The translations under genes were made by a program, and so were the position numbers. A DNA stretch of 64,000 nucleotides. Source: Phytohabitans houttuyneae (lineage in GTDB: Bacteria; Actinomycetota; Actinomycetes; Mycobacteriales; Micromonosporaceae). This document shows, piece by piece, positions 1-8,999 of this stretch. The stretch is taken from the NCBI RefSeq assembly GCF_011764425.1, contig NZ_BLPF01000002.1, forward strand, positions 1,426,997-1,490,996. The letters are read 5' to 3'. Position 1 is the stretch's first letter; each line of letters begins with the position of its first letter. The notes beneath the pieces were generated by a model. That model was not told where the DNA came from and made no database searches. It saw only the letters and a program-made list of their open reading frames with translations.

Positions 1-62
1 TCTTCGGCCCGTTCGACGTACCGGCCGATCCAGAACAGCGACTCGGCTACGCGGCTCAGCAC
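1..62 (-). CDS. Alpha-E domain protein (DUF403), N-terminal part only
   Basis: The reverse complement of the first 62 bases reads from a GTG start as V(M)LSRVAESLFWIGRYVERA, the highly conserved N-terminus of the alpha-E (DUF403, COG2307) family; the rest lies outside the window. The gene follows the ATP-grasp gene by 10 bases on the same strand, so the two are almost certainly co-transcribed. Alpha-E proteins occur next to circularly permuted ATP-grasp and transglutaminase-like proteins, a neighbourhood proposed from comparative genomics to make or attach short peptides. The function here is inferred from that context. Confidence 0.85.
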   Translation of the reverse strand, partial: MLSRVAESLFWIGRYVERAE

Positions 63-72
63 CTGGGTCCCC

Positions 73-1608
73 TCACTGCTGCGGCTGGTCGTCGTGCGGG
101 CCGCGGTCGGGTGTGGTGCCCCGCACCGCCTGAGCGGGGAAGGCCGGCGGACCGGTCGCTTCGGACGCCGGCTCGGGCGTCGAGGTGAGCACCCAGGTGT
201 CCTTGGAGCCGCCGCCCTGGCTGGAGTTGACGATCAGGCTCCCCTCCCGCAGCGCCACCCGGGTCAGCCCGCCGGGCAACACGTGGACCTGCTCGCCGTC
301 GTTGACCGCGAACGGCCGCAGGTCGATGTGCCGGGGCAGCAGCCGGTCGTCGCGCTGGGACGGCGAGGTCGACAGCAGCACCAGCTCCTGCGCGATCCAC
401 GCGCGCGGCTCCGCGAGCACCCGCTCGCGCACGGCGGCCAGCTCGGCGTCCGAGGCGGACGGGCCGATAACGATGCCGGCGCCGCCGGATCCGTCGACCG
501 GCTTCACGACGAGCTGGTCGAGCCGCTCCAGGCACTCCTCGCGAACGTCCGGATCGTCGAGCCGGTAGGTCGTCACGTTGGACAGCAACGGCTTCTCACC
601 CAGGTAGTACTCGATCAGCGCCGGAACGTACGAATAGGTCAGCTTGTCGTCGGCGACGCCGTTGCCGACCGCGTTGGCGATCGTGACGTTGCCGGCGCGG
701 GCGGCGTTGAGCAGGCCCGGGCACCCCACGACCGAATCAGGTCGGAAATGCACCGGGTCGAGAAAGTCGTCGTTGACCCGCCGGTAGACGACGTCCACCC
801 GCTGCCTGCCGCCGAGGCTGCGCATGTACAGGACGTGCTCGTCGCAGAACAGGTCGCGGCCCTCGACAAGCTCGATGCCCATCTTGCGGGCCAGGAAGGC
901 GTGCTCGAAATAGGCCGGGTTGTACACACCTGGGCTGAGCAGCACCACCACCGGCTCATTGACACCGTCCGGCGCCGACCGGCGCAACGCGTCCAACAGC
1001 CGCCCCGGGTAGGAGGCGACCGGCCGCACCTGCTGCTCCAGGAACAGCCCGGGAAAGACCCGCGCCATGGTGCGCCGGTTTTCCACAACATAGGACATCC
1101 CGGACGGTACCCGCAGATTGTCCTCAAGCACCCGCAGTACGCCCGCCTCATCGCGGACCAGGTCAATTCCGGCGAGATGGATCCGGACGTCGTTACGCGG
1201 CCGGATGCCGTGTGCCGGCCGGCAGAATGTGGCCGACGTGGTCAGCAAAGTGCGCGGCACCACACCGTCATGGACGACCTCGGCCGGGCCGTACACATCG
1301 GCGAGGAAGGCCTCCAAGGCCCGAACCCGCTGTACGACGCCCGCCTCGACCACGTCCCACTCGGCGGCCGGGATCAGCCTGGGGATCAGGTCGAGCGGAA
1401 ACAGCCACTCCTCGCCGGCGTGGGAGAACGTCACGCCCTGGTCGCGGAAGCTGCGATCCCGTGCCGCCGCACGCTGCGCCAGGTCTTCGCCGGTGAGCAG
1501 CTGCAGGGCATCGTAGAGCGCGCGCATGTGTGGATGCGGCAGCCCGTCCGCCCCGAACATCTCGTCGTACGCTGGGCCGCGCGGATAACCGTCCAGAAGC
1601 CCTCCCAT
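73..1608 (-). CDS. Circularly permuted ATP-grasp type 2 protein (DUF404/DUF407)
   Basis: The protein is 511 aa when started at the ATG whose first residues are MGGLLDGYPRGPAYDEMF, the usual N-terminus of the family; an open frame continues upstream but is low-complexity and overlaps the divergent gene. Recognisable stretches include LVKP-type VVKPVDGSGGAGI (about residue 375), the NDDFLDP block (about 280) and the C-terminal LIVNSSQGGGSKDTW. The family (COG2308) is predicted to form amide bonds using ATP. It is followed by the alpha-E gene and is divergent from two transglutaminase-like genes, with only 56 bases between the divergent starts for both promoters. The substrate is unknown. Confidence 0.9.
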   Translation of the reverse strand: MGGLLDGYPRGPAYDEMFGADGLPHPHMRALYDALQLLTGEDLAQRAAARDRSFRDQGVTFSHAGEEWLFPLDLIPRLIPAAEWDVVEAGVVQRVRALEAFLADVYGPAEVVHDGVVPRTLLTTSATFCRPAHGIRPRNDVRIHLAGIDLVRDEAGVLRVLEDNLRVPSGMSYVVENRRTMARVFPGLFLEQQVRPVASYPGRLLDALRRSAPDGVNEPVVVLLSPGVYNPAYFEHAFLARKMGIELVEGRDLFCDEHVLYMRSLGGRQRVDVVYRRVNDDFLDPVHFRPDSVVGCPGLLNAARAGNVTIANAVGNGVADDKLTYSYVPALIEYYLGEKPLLSNVTTYRLDDPDVREECLERLDQLVVKPVDGSGGAGIVIGPSASDAELAAVRERVLAEPRAWIAQELVLLSTSPSQRDDRLLPRHIDLRPFAVNDGEQVHVLPGGLTRVALREGSLIVNSSQGGGSKDTWVLTSTPEPASEATGPPAFPAQAVRGTTPDRGPHDDQPQQ

Positions 1609-1664
1609 GCGAGGATTCGTACCACCGATTCGTTGCCGCGACCAGCAGTTACGGTGAGGAAACA

Positions 1665-2504
1665 ATGACGGACCAGACTGAGGACATGGCAGCCGTCTCG
1701 CGGCAGGTCCGGGTCGGGTGTGAGTTCCGGTACACCGCAGAGGTCGAGACGCCCGCGATCTTCCAGGTCGAGCCGTCCGGGACAGGTCCCGCGGCGGTGC
1801 TCCAGCAGGCCTGGGACATCCAGCCCGCGACCACCCGACACGGGTACACCGACCTTTACGGCAACGACTGCCAGCGACTCGCCCTGCCCGCGGGCGACTC
1901 CACACTGCGCTTCGACGCCCTCGTCGCCGTCCCGGACGCGACCGAGGAGGTGGACCTCGACGCGGCCGAGCTACCCGTCCCGCAACTGCCCGACAATGTG
2001 CTGATTTACACCATGCCCAGCCGGTACTGCCTGCCCGACGTCCTCGGCGACGAGGCATGGCGCCTGTTCGGCGGCCACAAGCCCGGATACCGGCGGGTCC
2101 AGGCGATCGTCGACCACGTCAACAGCCACCTACGCTTCGCCTACGGCAGCAGCAGCCCCACCACCACCGCGGCCGAGGCGTATGCGGCCGGCAGCGGCGT
2201 GTGCCGCGACTTCGCCCACGTCGCCATCTCCTTCTGCCGGGCACTGTCCATCCCGGCCCGCTACGTCTTCGGCTACCTGCCCGACATGGACGTGACCCCG
2301 GACCCGGCACCGATGGACTTCGCCGCCTGGATGGAGGTCTACCTCGACCACCAGTGGTGGACCTTCGACCCCCGCAACAACGCGGCCCGCAAGGGTCGCG
2401 TGCTGATCGGCCGTGGCCGTGACGCCGTCGACGTCGCAATGGTCACCACCTACGGCGGACCGGTGCTGCAGAGCATGCAGGTCTGGGCAGAGGAGCCGGC
2501 ATGA
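1665..2504 (+). CDS. Transglutaminase-like protein, COG1305 type
   Basis: The 279-aa protein starts at ATG (MTDQTEDMAAV) with GTGAGGA about 7 bases upstream, so this start is preferred over a longer open frame. The N-terminal half is the beta-rich bacterial transglutaminase N domain. The core follows, with the catalytic Cys in SGVCRDFAHV (near residue 187) and the Asp in WWTFDPRNN. At the position where the core normally carries its His the sequence reads MDFAAWMEVYL, with Ala. This may be a subfamily variant or an impaired active site. The gene probably forms an operon with the next transglutaminase-like gene and belongs functionally with the divergent ATP-grasp and alpha-E genes. Confidence 0.88.
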   Translation: MTDQTEDMAAVSRQVRVGCEFRYTAEVETPAIFQVEPSGTGPAAVLQQAWDIQPATTRHGYTDLYGNDCQRLALPAGDSTLRFDALVAVPDATEEVDLDAAELPVPQLPDNVLIYTMPSRYCLPDVLGDEAWRLFGGHKPGYRRVQAIVDHVNSHLRFAYGSSSPTTTAAEAYAAGSGVCRDFAHVAISFCRALSIPARYVFGYLPDMDVTPDPAPMDFAAWMEVYLDHQWWTFDPRNNAARKGRVLIGRGRDAVDVAMVTTYGGPVLQSMQVWAEEPA

Positions 2505-2586
2505 GATCGGACGACGGGGCACCGCCCGGCACAACACAGCAGCTGCCCTCCCCGGGGAGCTGGAGGAAGCCAGCCGGCTCACATAT

Positions 2587-3381
2587 GTGCTGCACCAGCG
2601 CTTCCACTACGCCTACGACGGCCCGGTGCGAGACCTCGACCACCGGCTGGTGGTGGTCCCTCCCCGCCAACATGGCGATCAGCGCCGGCGGCGGCATTCG
2701 ATAACCGTCTCCGCCGCCGGCGCCAACACCACCCATCGCCGTGACACCGCCGGAAACATCGTCACCCGGTCGCGCGTGCCGCTGGTGCCGGACGGGATCG
2801 AGTTCGTGATCGAGGCGGTCGTCGAGCGGGTCGGGCCGGGCACCGACATCGGTCTGCCGGCCGCGGTGCTGCACGACCCGCGCCTGCTCCGGCCGACCCG
2901 GCTGACCGCCGCCGACCCCGAGATCGACCGGCTCGCGGCGGCTCTGGCCGGCAACGATCCGCTGGCCACCGCCGAGCGGTTCTGCGCGTACGTGCACGAC
3001 GCGATCACCTACGAGTACGGGGTGACCACCGTCGACACCACCGCCGCCCAGGCGCTCGCCCTCGGGCGTGGCGTGTGTCAGGACAGCGCCCATGTGATGA
3101 TCGCGCTTTGCCGCGCCGCCGCTCTGCCAGCCCGCTATGTCTCCGGACACCTTCTCGGTGAGGGCGGCACGCACGCCTGGGTCGAGGTCGTTGTCGCCGA
3201 TCCGGAGGGCGCCCGTGCGGTGGCCTTCGACCCGTGCAACGGTCGCCGCGCCGGACGCGCTTACCTGACCGTCGCCACCGGACGCGACTACACCGATGTC
3301 GCCCCGACCTCCGGCACGTATCGCGGTGCGGCGCACGGCACGCTGACAGCGACCAAACGGGTTGACGTCGCACTGGCCTGA
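2587..3381 (+). CDS. Second transglutaminase-like protein
   Basis: The core carries Cys in GRGVCQDSAHVMIALC, His in GGTHAWVEVV and Asp in AFDPCNG, so the Cys-His-Asp triad looks complete, unlike the upstream paralogue. The family N-terminus LTYVLHQRFHYAYDGPVRDL begins just before position 2587. No ATG fits; GTG at 2587 lies about 15 bases after GGAGGA and gives 264 aa. An ATG at 2501 overlaps the previous stop but is in another frame and gives a nonsense peptide, so a missed base between 2501 and 2580 is possible. The likely role is peptide or amide chemistry with the neighbouring ATP-grasp protein; this is inference. Confidence 0.8.
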   Translation: MLHQRFHYAYDGPVRDLDHRLVVVPPRQHGDQRRRRHSITVSAAGANTTHRRDTAGNIVTRSRVPLVPDGIEFVIEAVVERVGPGTDIGLPAAVLHDPRLLRPTRLTAADPEIDRLAAALAGNDPLATAERFCAYVHDAITYEYGVTTVDTTAAQALALGRGVCQDSAHVMIALCRAAALPARYVSGHLLGEGGTHAWVEVVVADPEGARAVAFDPCNGRRAGRAYLTVATGRDYTDVAPTSGTYRGAAHGTLTATKRVDVALA

Positions 3382-3431
3382 CGGGCCCCGACCCGCCGAG
3401 CGCCAGCGGGCGCCCGGCCGCACTTCACCGG

Positions 3432-4535
3432 TCACAGGCGTTCGAGAAACTCCTTCAACGCCCGGTAGTAGGGCATGATCGTCGAGATCTCGACGTACTC
3501 CTCCGGGCCGTGCTGTCCGTCGCCCCCTACACCGAACGCGACGGCAGCAATGCCGCGTTCGGAGTAGAACCCGCCGTCGCCGGTGCCGTGCTTGTACAGG
3601 AAGTCGGCCGGATAGCCCTGGCCCTGTGCGGCCCGGCGCAGCTGCTGAATCTCCGGGCGGTCATGGTCGGCGTGGTGGGGTGGGTCGAGGTGGTCGATGG
3701 AAACCGCGACGCCGGGCTCACAGAAGCTTCGCAGGTACTCGATGATCTCCGGATGCGTCCTGCCGTTGAGGTCGGTGTCATCGGCCGGAAAGCGGATGTC
3801 GAGCCACGCCTCGGCTTGGGCCGGAATCTGGTTGAACGCATGGTTGGGACTGTCCACCTTGGCCAGATTGACCGTCGTTCGCCAAACTTCCTCCGTGGCC
3901 ACCGGATATCGGTCCATCAGACGTTTCACGGTGTCGACCACCTTCAGCAGGGCGTTGTCGCCGAGCCACGGGTAGGCGCCGTGACCGCTCCGGCCGCTGG
4001 CCTGCAGTCTCGCCTGCAGCAACCCCTTGGAGTCGGCCACGATGTTCAGGCGGCTGTGCTCGCCGATGACGACGAACGTGGCATCCACCCCTTGTCGGAG
4101 CTGGTGCAGAGTGCCGTCACGACCGCCCACTTCCTCATCGGTGACGAGTTGCAACGCGAGCGGGTACGAAAGCGTCGAAACCAGCTCGCGGAAAACCTGG
4201 GCCTGCGCCAGCGCGGACACCTTCATGTCCTGCGCACCCCGGGCATAGAGCCGATCACCTTCGCGACGCGGCCGGAACTGCCCGGGTTCGGCCGGCACCA
4301 CATCCAGATGGCCGTTGAGGATGACACGGAACCTTGGACGCGCCGCGCCGCGATAGGCGTCGGCGTAGACAAGAGCGCTCGGCTTGCCGTTGGACTCAAA
4401 CCACTCCACGCAAACACCTGGACCGACGAAGTCGACGACGGACTCCACGGCACGCCAAAGCTGCGCCGGCCGGTCTGCGGTCGACGGCACAGCGAGCAGG
4501 TCGACGGCGACGTTCAAGAAGGCATCCAGATCCAC
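3432..4535 (-). CDS. M20 family metallopeptidase
   Basis: The 367-aa product starts at GTG, with GGAG about 10 bases upstream. It has the di-zinc layout of the M20 (ArgE/DapE/CPG2) family: NGHLDVVP (about residue 95), GAQDMK, TDEEVGG (about 137) and a C-terminal QHGPEEYVE motif with the last His ligand. The lid domain lies between, with GRSGHGAYPW and FNQIPAQAEAWLDIRFPADD. It is probably a cytosolic amidohydrolase or peptidase removing an acyl or amino-acid group; the substrate cannot be read from sequence. It converges on the transglutaminase operon. It may recycle the product of that system, but this is only a positional suggestion. Confidence 0.88.
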   Translation of the reverse strand: MDLDAFLNVAVDLLAVPSTADRPAQLWRAVESVVDFVGPGVCVEWFESNGKPSALVYADAYRGAARPRFRVILNGHLDVVPAEPGQFRPRREGDRLYARGAQDMKVSALAQAQVFRELVSTLSYPLALQLVTDEEVGGRDGTLHQLRQGVDATFVVIGEHSRLNIVADSKGLLQARLQASGRSGHGAYPWLGDNALLKVVDTVKRLMDRYPVATEEVWRTTVNLAKVDSPNHAFNQIPAQAEAWLDIRFPADDTDLNGRTHPEIIEYLRSFCEPGVAVSIDHLDPPHHADHDRPEIQQLRRAAQGQGYPADFLYKHGTGDGGFYSERGIAAVAFGVGGDGQHGPEEYVEISTIMPYYRALKEFLERL

Positions 4536-4839
4536 ACCGCCATCCTGCTCCCCATCACCGGAGTGAGTGCGATCGCTACCGGCCCGTCGGTCCGCGTGCG
4601 CTGGCTCAGCCGCAGAGGACAGCCCGTTCGGCCGGCCTTTCTGGCGGTGCCCCTGAGGCGAGGTGCCACCACGAGCGGATCAGGGCCTCACCGTCGATGC
4701 GAGTGGCAGGACCAAGGCGTGCAGCCATGGCACGTTGTCGGAATTCCTGGACGCTGTTAGGAGCCGTGCTTCGCATGAGCTTCAACGACGAAGCCAAGCG
4801 GCTGCCCATTGCGGGTCAGAGGTGTCGAGGAGGGTAAGG
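4536..4839. other. Intergenic region without a recognisable gene
   Basis: About 300 bases separate the start of the M20 gene from the end of the broken regulator. It holds the M20 promoter region on the minus strand. Short open frames exist on both strands, but none has a ribosome binding site, a domain or neighbours supporting it. Confidence 0.5.
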
Positions 4840-5548
4840 TTACGCGACCTTGAGCAGTTGCCTGGCGCGTCGCTGAAACGCCTGCACTTCGGGAACCTGC
4901 TCGTACGGCTTGAACCCCTTGACCAGATCGCGGACGGTCTCAACGCAGCGGCTGGACTCCATTGCTTCAGCAAGAGACACCACGGTCTGCCCGCGTATCG
5001 CTGCTCGTTCGACTTCGTTGCGTAGCAGGTCGCTGGTGACGAGGGCGGCCTGGCTGAGGGCGCCGCGGCGGGCGCGGCGTTGGCGTGCGGCCTCGGCCGC
5101 GGACGCGCCGGCGAAGCGGTCAATTTGGGCGGTGTCGCCGATGTCGCGGAAGCAGTGGGCGGCTTCGCCGTACAGGTAGGCCGGGTCGATGAAGCGCGCC
5201 CATTCGGGTTCGCCTTCGGGGCGGATGTGTTGGAAGGCCGTCTCGGCGCGGTGGACGGCTTCCGTCACCGATCCCTTGGGACGACCGTCGCGGGCCAGCG
5301 CTGCGAGCGCCCGGGCTTCGAGGATTTGCAGGTCGGCCATGCAGGCGGGGGAATCGGTGACGGTGATGCCGTGCTGGCCGACGCGGGCGCGGGCGAGGGC
5401 GAGGGCTTCCTCGGGGTAGCCCAACAGGTTGGCCTGGTCGGACATGCCGGCCAGGACCGTGGGCGCCGAGGATCTTGTTCTTGGAGGCGCCGGCCAGCCG
5501 GAGAGACTGGATCAGGTAGCGCTGCGCCAAGCCGTGTTGGCCGTCGTC
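4840..5548 (-). pseudogene. TPR-type transcriptional regulator, 5'-truncated and frameshifted
   Basis: The minus-strand reading runs from YDDGQHGLAQRYLIQSLR to SKNKILGAH in one frame and continues as VLAGMSDQANLLGYPEEALALA in another frame until the stop at 4840. This is the TPR half of the actinobacterial HTH-TPR regulators also seen at 27260 and 30159. One extra G near 5461 breaks the frame. The N-terminal half with the HTH is missing because an IS3-type end begins at about 5549. It is therefore a dead fragment, probably left when the island boundary was reshaped by insertion sequences. Confidence 0.75.
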
Positions 5549-6491
5549 GTAGGGGGCTTGACCCCTGATCTTGGACACGGGTTATGCGGCTGGTGCCAGG
5601 GTAGTTGATGTTGGCCGGATGCTGTTTTCGTAGGCGATCGGGGATCGTTGTCCGAGTCGTGAGTGGCGGCGGATGGTGTTGTAGCGGTGCAGCCAGCCGA
5701 AGGCGGTCAGTCGAGCTTCGCGTTCGTTGGTGAAGGCGCGGCGGCCTTGCAGGGTCTCGCGTTTGAAGGTCGCGTTGAACGATTCGGCGGCGGCGTTGTC
5801 GGCGCTGGAGCCGATCGGGCTCATGGACTGGCGGACGCCGCCGCATGGCAGGCGGCGGCGAAGGCCCGTGAGGTGTATTGACCCGTGATCGGTGTGCAGG
5901 ATCGCCCGGTCCAGTACCTCTGGTGCGCTGTGCCGCGTGCAGGGCGTCCAGGACGAGATCGGTGCGCATGTGGTCGGCGATCGCCCAGCCGGCCAGGCGT
6001 CGGGAGTACAGGTCGATGACGGTGGCCAGGTAAAGGAATCCGCGGTCACCGACAGGGACGTAGGTGATGTCGCCGACGTAGCGCAGGTTCGGCGCCGAAG
6101 CGGTGAAGTCCCGACCGATCAGATCCGGTGCCTTCGCCGCGGCCGGGTCCGGGATCGTGGTACGCCGCCGGCGGTGTAACCGCAGTCCAGCCAGGCCGAT
6201 CCCGCGCATTACCCGGGCCACCCGCTTGTGGTTGACCGGCTCGCCGTTGTCGCGGAGCTCGGCGGTGATCCGCGGGACGCCGTAGGTGCCGTCGAACGCG
6301 TTATGCACGGCCCGGATCCGGGCCGCCAGAGCCGCGTCAGCGGCAGCACGAGCCGCTCTGGCCGGCGCGGTGGCCTTCCAGTGATAGAAGCTGGACCGAG
6401 CGATCCGAAGGACCTGACACAACCGCTTCACGCCATAGCGCTGCCGGTGGTCGTCGACGAACTGGAAGCGGGTCAGGACGCGTCAATTAAC
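5549..6491 (-). mobile_element. IS3-family element, truncated
   Basis: The left end carries TGACCCCTGATCTTGGACAC, resembling terminal repeats of actinobacterial IS3 elements. The body encodes an OrfB transposase on the minus strand. The other end is lost: the IS630-type element starts at 6494 inside the upstream part of the transposase region, so OrfA and the right terminal repeat are absent. The element interrupts the TPR regulator at 4840-5548. Confidence 0.75.
5582..6491 (-). pseudogene. IS3-family transposase OrfB, frameshifted
   Basis: The reading starts with TRFQFVDDHRQRYGVKRLC, continues through the first catalytic Asp in YVGDITYVPVG, then shifts frame between about 5900 and 5945. The second frame reads ILHTDHGS (second Asp), NAAAESFNATFKRETL (catalytic Glu) and HSRLGQRSP to the stop at 5582. 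The D-D-E set is present but split over two frames and no OrfA remains, so the transposase should be inactive. The neighbouring IS630 element removed its 5' side. Confidence 0.8.
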
Positions 6492-6507
6492 TAGAGACCT
6501 TTTGGGG

Positions 6508-7101
6508 TCAGGGTGGGCGTAGGCCGGTGGCGGCGAGGTAGCTGTCGATGAGGCCGTCGCGGTATTGCATGCGTTTGAGGCGGTTTTTCACTGCGGTGGC
6601 CAGGGCGGTTGCGGTGGTGGCGGCGAGGTTGGCCAGTCCGTGTTTCATTACCGACCAGACTTTCTCGGCCGGGTTGAGTTCGGGTGCGTAGCCGGGCAGC
6701 TTGTAGACCCGCAGCCATGGACGTGCGGCGAGCAACTGGCGCATGAGGACGGATTTGTGTGCGGGGAGCTGGTCCCAGATCAACACGATCGGCGCGCCGA
6801 GTTGCCGGTGGGCGGCGTCGAGCAGGTCCACCAACTCCCGTTCGCGGAAGCCTTTCGGATCACCCTTACGGCCGCGGTAGGTCAGCGTGCGGTAGATCAG
6901 CCGGCTGCGGTGGCCGGGCCGGTAGCAGACCAGCCCGGCCACCGAGACCCGGACACCGCCTTTGGCGGTGACCTTCACGACTGGGGTGTGGCCGCGGGGC
7001 GACCAGGTGGTCGCCTTGGCGGGGCGAAGAGTTTGGCCGGCTTCGTCGGCGAAACAGATCCAGGCGTTCAGCCTGCCCGCGACTGTTTTACCGCCGGCCA
7101 C
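6508..7101 (-). CDS. IS630-family transposase, DDE part (OrfB), copy 1
   Basis: The 197-aa product has the DDE domain: WICFADEAGQ (first Asp), VLIWDQLPAHKS (second Asp) and YAPELNPAEKVWSVMK (Glu). It is the same as the OrfB of copy 2. In intact elements it is made as the second half of a fused transposase through a -1 frameshift. Here the upstream half is split by the ISAs1 element, so no complete transposase can be produced from this copy. Confidence 0.88.
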   Translation of the reverse strand: MAGGKTVAGRLNAWICFADEAGQTLRPAKATTWSPRGHTPVVKVTAKGGVRVSVAGLVCYRPGHRSRLIYRTLTYRGRKGDPKGFRERELVDLLDAAHRQLGAPIVLIWDQLPAHKSVLMRQLLAARPWLRVYKLPGYAPELNPAEKVWSVMKHGLANLAATTATALATAVKNRLKRMQYRDGLIDSYLAATGLRPP

Positions 7102-7198
7102 TGATACCTACGCCAATGGGCGATCGTTTCCTCGTCCCGCTCGATTGCCCGATGCGTCGGCAACTGCGCGCTGAACCCGATCCGTTGCATCGCTATCC

Positions 7199-7207
7199 AC
7201 GTCGTGG
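7199..7207. repeat. Target-site duplication of the ISAs1 element, left copy
   Basis: ACGTCGTGG at 7199-7207 directly precedes the element; the same nine bases follow its other end at 8464-8472. Copy 2 of the IS630 element contains this sequence only once, which proves the duplication arose with the insertion. Confidence 0.95.
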
Positions 7208-8463
7208 CAGGGCTCCGGCAAAGTCGTTAGCTGATCCTGAGGAGGTCGAGCGGGCGGCGGCTGTCGCGGGCGTGGTGTCGGTTGGCGGCGGCGATGTTGG
7301 TGAGGCCGGCCTGGCGGAGGATGCTGATAGCGGCGTTGCGGAGGACGGCCATCACCTGGGGGCCGGTGCCGGTACGGATCTGGGATCGGTCTTCGTCGTA
7401 GGTGACGTCGCGGACCCAGTGGACTTTGTTCTCGATCGACCAATGGCCGCGGATGGTGGCGGCCAGTTGGGCGGGCTTGGCCTGGTGCACGTGTAGGTCG
7501 GTGATGGCGTAGATGGTCTCTGTGGTCCACCGCCTGGGCTGGTCCAGGGCGTGACGGCGGCGCCTGATCCGGAGGGCCTGCGCGGCGTGCGGGAAGTCAA
7601 TCCCGCTGGCGAGGGTGAGCACTTTGATGGTGCGGATCTCGCGGCGGCCGTGACCGCGGTCGGCGGTTCGGTCGGCGTCCGGGACCGCCCGCCAGGGTAG
7701 GGCCGACAGTTGGGCGTGCAGATGCGGCTGGTTGCCCTTCACGGTGAGGATCCAGTGCGCGCCGCGCCCGGTCAGGTAGGTGACGTGGTCGCGTTGGCAG
7801 TGCAAGGCGTCCGCGGTGACGACTACACCGGCCAGGTCGGGGATTTGGTCCAGCAGCGGCCTGAGCCGGGTGATCTCGTTGGTGGACGCGTCGACGTCCG
7901 TGCTGGCCAGTACCGCGCCGGTGGTGTGATCGGCAGCGGCTAGCACATGCTTGGCCGTGTTGTCGCCATCGCCGGAGCCACGGATGGTCTTGCCGTCCAC
8001 CGCGAGCGCCGGCAGCGTCCCCGCGGCGGGTTGAGGGCGGTGTTGGACGAGCCAGCCGGCGATCACCGTGGTGAGTCGGTCCGCGTCCAGTGCCTGCAAC
8101 AGTCGGCGGATCATCGCCTCAGACGGCCGCCGTCGCGGATCCATTCCCAACCGGGCAGCCGACTCAGCTGGCAGGTCCGCGACCCACTCACCGATCGCGG
8201 TGTACGAACGGTACCCGGCCATCACCGCGCACACCGCCATGGCGATAACCGTGCCCAGCCGATGCCGGATGCCACGACGAGCCCGCGGATCAGGCACGTG
8301 CTCCAGCGCCGCCAGCAGGCCTACCGGCGGCATCTGCCCACGGCTGGAGGCCGTAGGAACCTCGATGATCTTCTGAACGGCCATGCCCGCCCTGTCATCC
8401 ACGAACAGGGCGTGTCTACATCAACTGTCTAAACCAGACCGTCGCGACTTTGCCGGAGCCCTG
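7208..8463 (-). mobile_element. ISAs1-family insertion sequence, intact ends
   Basis: The 1256-bp element is bounded by a 19-bp perfect inverted repeat, CAGGGCTCCGGCAAAGTCG at 7208-7226 and its inverse at 8445-8463. It is flanked by the 9-bp direct repeat ACGTCGTGG. It carries one full transposase gene and sits inside the OrfA of IS630 copy 1. Perfect ends, perfect duplication and an open transposase frame indicate a recent insertion. Confidence 0.95.
7227..8402 (-). CDS. ISAs1-family transposase
   Basis: The 391-aa protein has the features of ISAs1 (DDE, DUF4338-like N-terminus) transposases: an N-terminal [20 protein letters not shown] segment, [28 protein letters not shown] and [17 protein letters not shown], followed by the [10 protein letters not shown] motif. 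The catalytic acidic residues in DGK, DALH and IENK are present and the length is normal. The gene fills the element and should be functional. Confidence 0.93.
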   Translation of the reverse strand: MDDRAGMAVQKIIEVPTASSRGQMPPVGLLAALEHVPDPRARRGIRHRLGTVIAMAVCAVMAGYRSYTAIGEWVADLPAESAARLGMDPRRRPSEAMIRRLLQALDADRLTTVIAGWLVQHRPQPAAGTLPALAVDGKTIRGSGDGDNTAKHVLAAADHTTGAVLASTDVDASTNEITRLRPLLDQIPDLAGVVVTADALHCQRDHVTYLTGRGAHWILTVKGNQPHLHAQLSALPWRAVPDADRTADRGHGRREIRTIKVLTLASGIDFPHAAQALRIRRRRHALDQPRRWTTETIYAITDLHVHQAKPAQLAATIRGHWSIENKVHWVRDVTYDEDRSQIRTGTGPQVMAVLRNAAISILRQAGLTNIAAANRHHARDSRRPLDLLRIS

Positions 8464-8472
8464 ACGTCGTGG
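8464..8472. repeat. Target-site duplication of the ISAs1 element, right copy
   Basis: ACGTCGTGG repeats the bases at 7199-7207 and restarts the interrupted IS630 OrfA sequence. Confidence 0.95.
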
Positions 8473-8999
8473 TGAGGCTGACCCGGACCTTGAACATCAA
8501 GCCGATCAACGTCCGGATCCTGGCCAACGTCCACCGTTGGTCATCGCCGTAGCCAGCGGCCGCGGGCCCGAGTTCGACTCGCGCCTTGAGCTTTGCCAAC
8601 TGCGCCTCGGACAGCTTCGGGTCCGGGCCAGGCGCGCCCTTGGACGCCAACGCGTCGGCACCACCGGCCCGCCAAAGCTTGCGCCACACGTACGCCGACT
8701 TCTGCGAGACCTCCAAACGTTTGGCCACCTCGACCGGCGTCATCCCTTCAGCGAACAGATCCGCCGCCTGCCGGCGGATCTGTTCACGCCGCACTCGCGC
8801 GGCCTGGTTGAGCCCGCCACCGTCGCCGTACCTCATAACCCCAAGTCAAGCGGACAAACCCACACAGAGCGATCCCCCAGACGCGGCATAGTGGACACAC
8901 CCAACCACCCCAACCCCAAAAGGTCTCTATGCCGACGGCCCAACCAATCTCCGCTGCCAGCCACCGCAGCACTCCCCGCCGAGGTGGTTCTTATTGTGA

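Larger units (their letters stand above)
7068..8836 (-). pseudogene. IS630 transposase HTH part (OrfA), disrupted by ISAs1
   Basis: The reading begins MRYGDGGGLNQAARVRREQI at 8836 and shows a HTH region (TPVEVAKRLEVSQKSAYVWR). After VRVSLTTT the frame runs into the ISAs1 end at 8463; the remaining part resumes after 7207. It differs from the copy 2 OrfA by one residue (LFAEGM against LFAGGM). The insertion makes this copy non-functional. Confidence 0.88.
6494..8927 (-). mobile_element. IS630-family element, copy 1, split by an ISAs1 element
   Basis: The 14-bp terminal repeat GAGACCTTTTGGGG is at 6494 and its inverse ends at 8927; both ends are flanked by TA, the typical IS630 target duplication. 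Without the inserted ISAs1 element and its 9-bp duplication the element is 1169 bp, exactly the length of copy 2 at 16086-17254. I find about three base differences between the copies. Copy 1 is inverted relative to copy 2 and its first reading frame is disrupted. Confidence 0.9.

Noticed and set aside
94-1668. Long plus-strand open frame opposite the ATP-grasp gene
   Set aside because: It is a GC-driven shadow: the minus strand encodes a complete conserved protein with the right start and neighbours, while this frame shows no domain.
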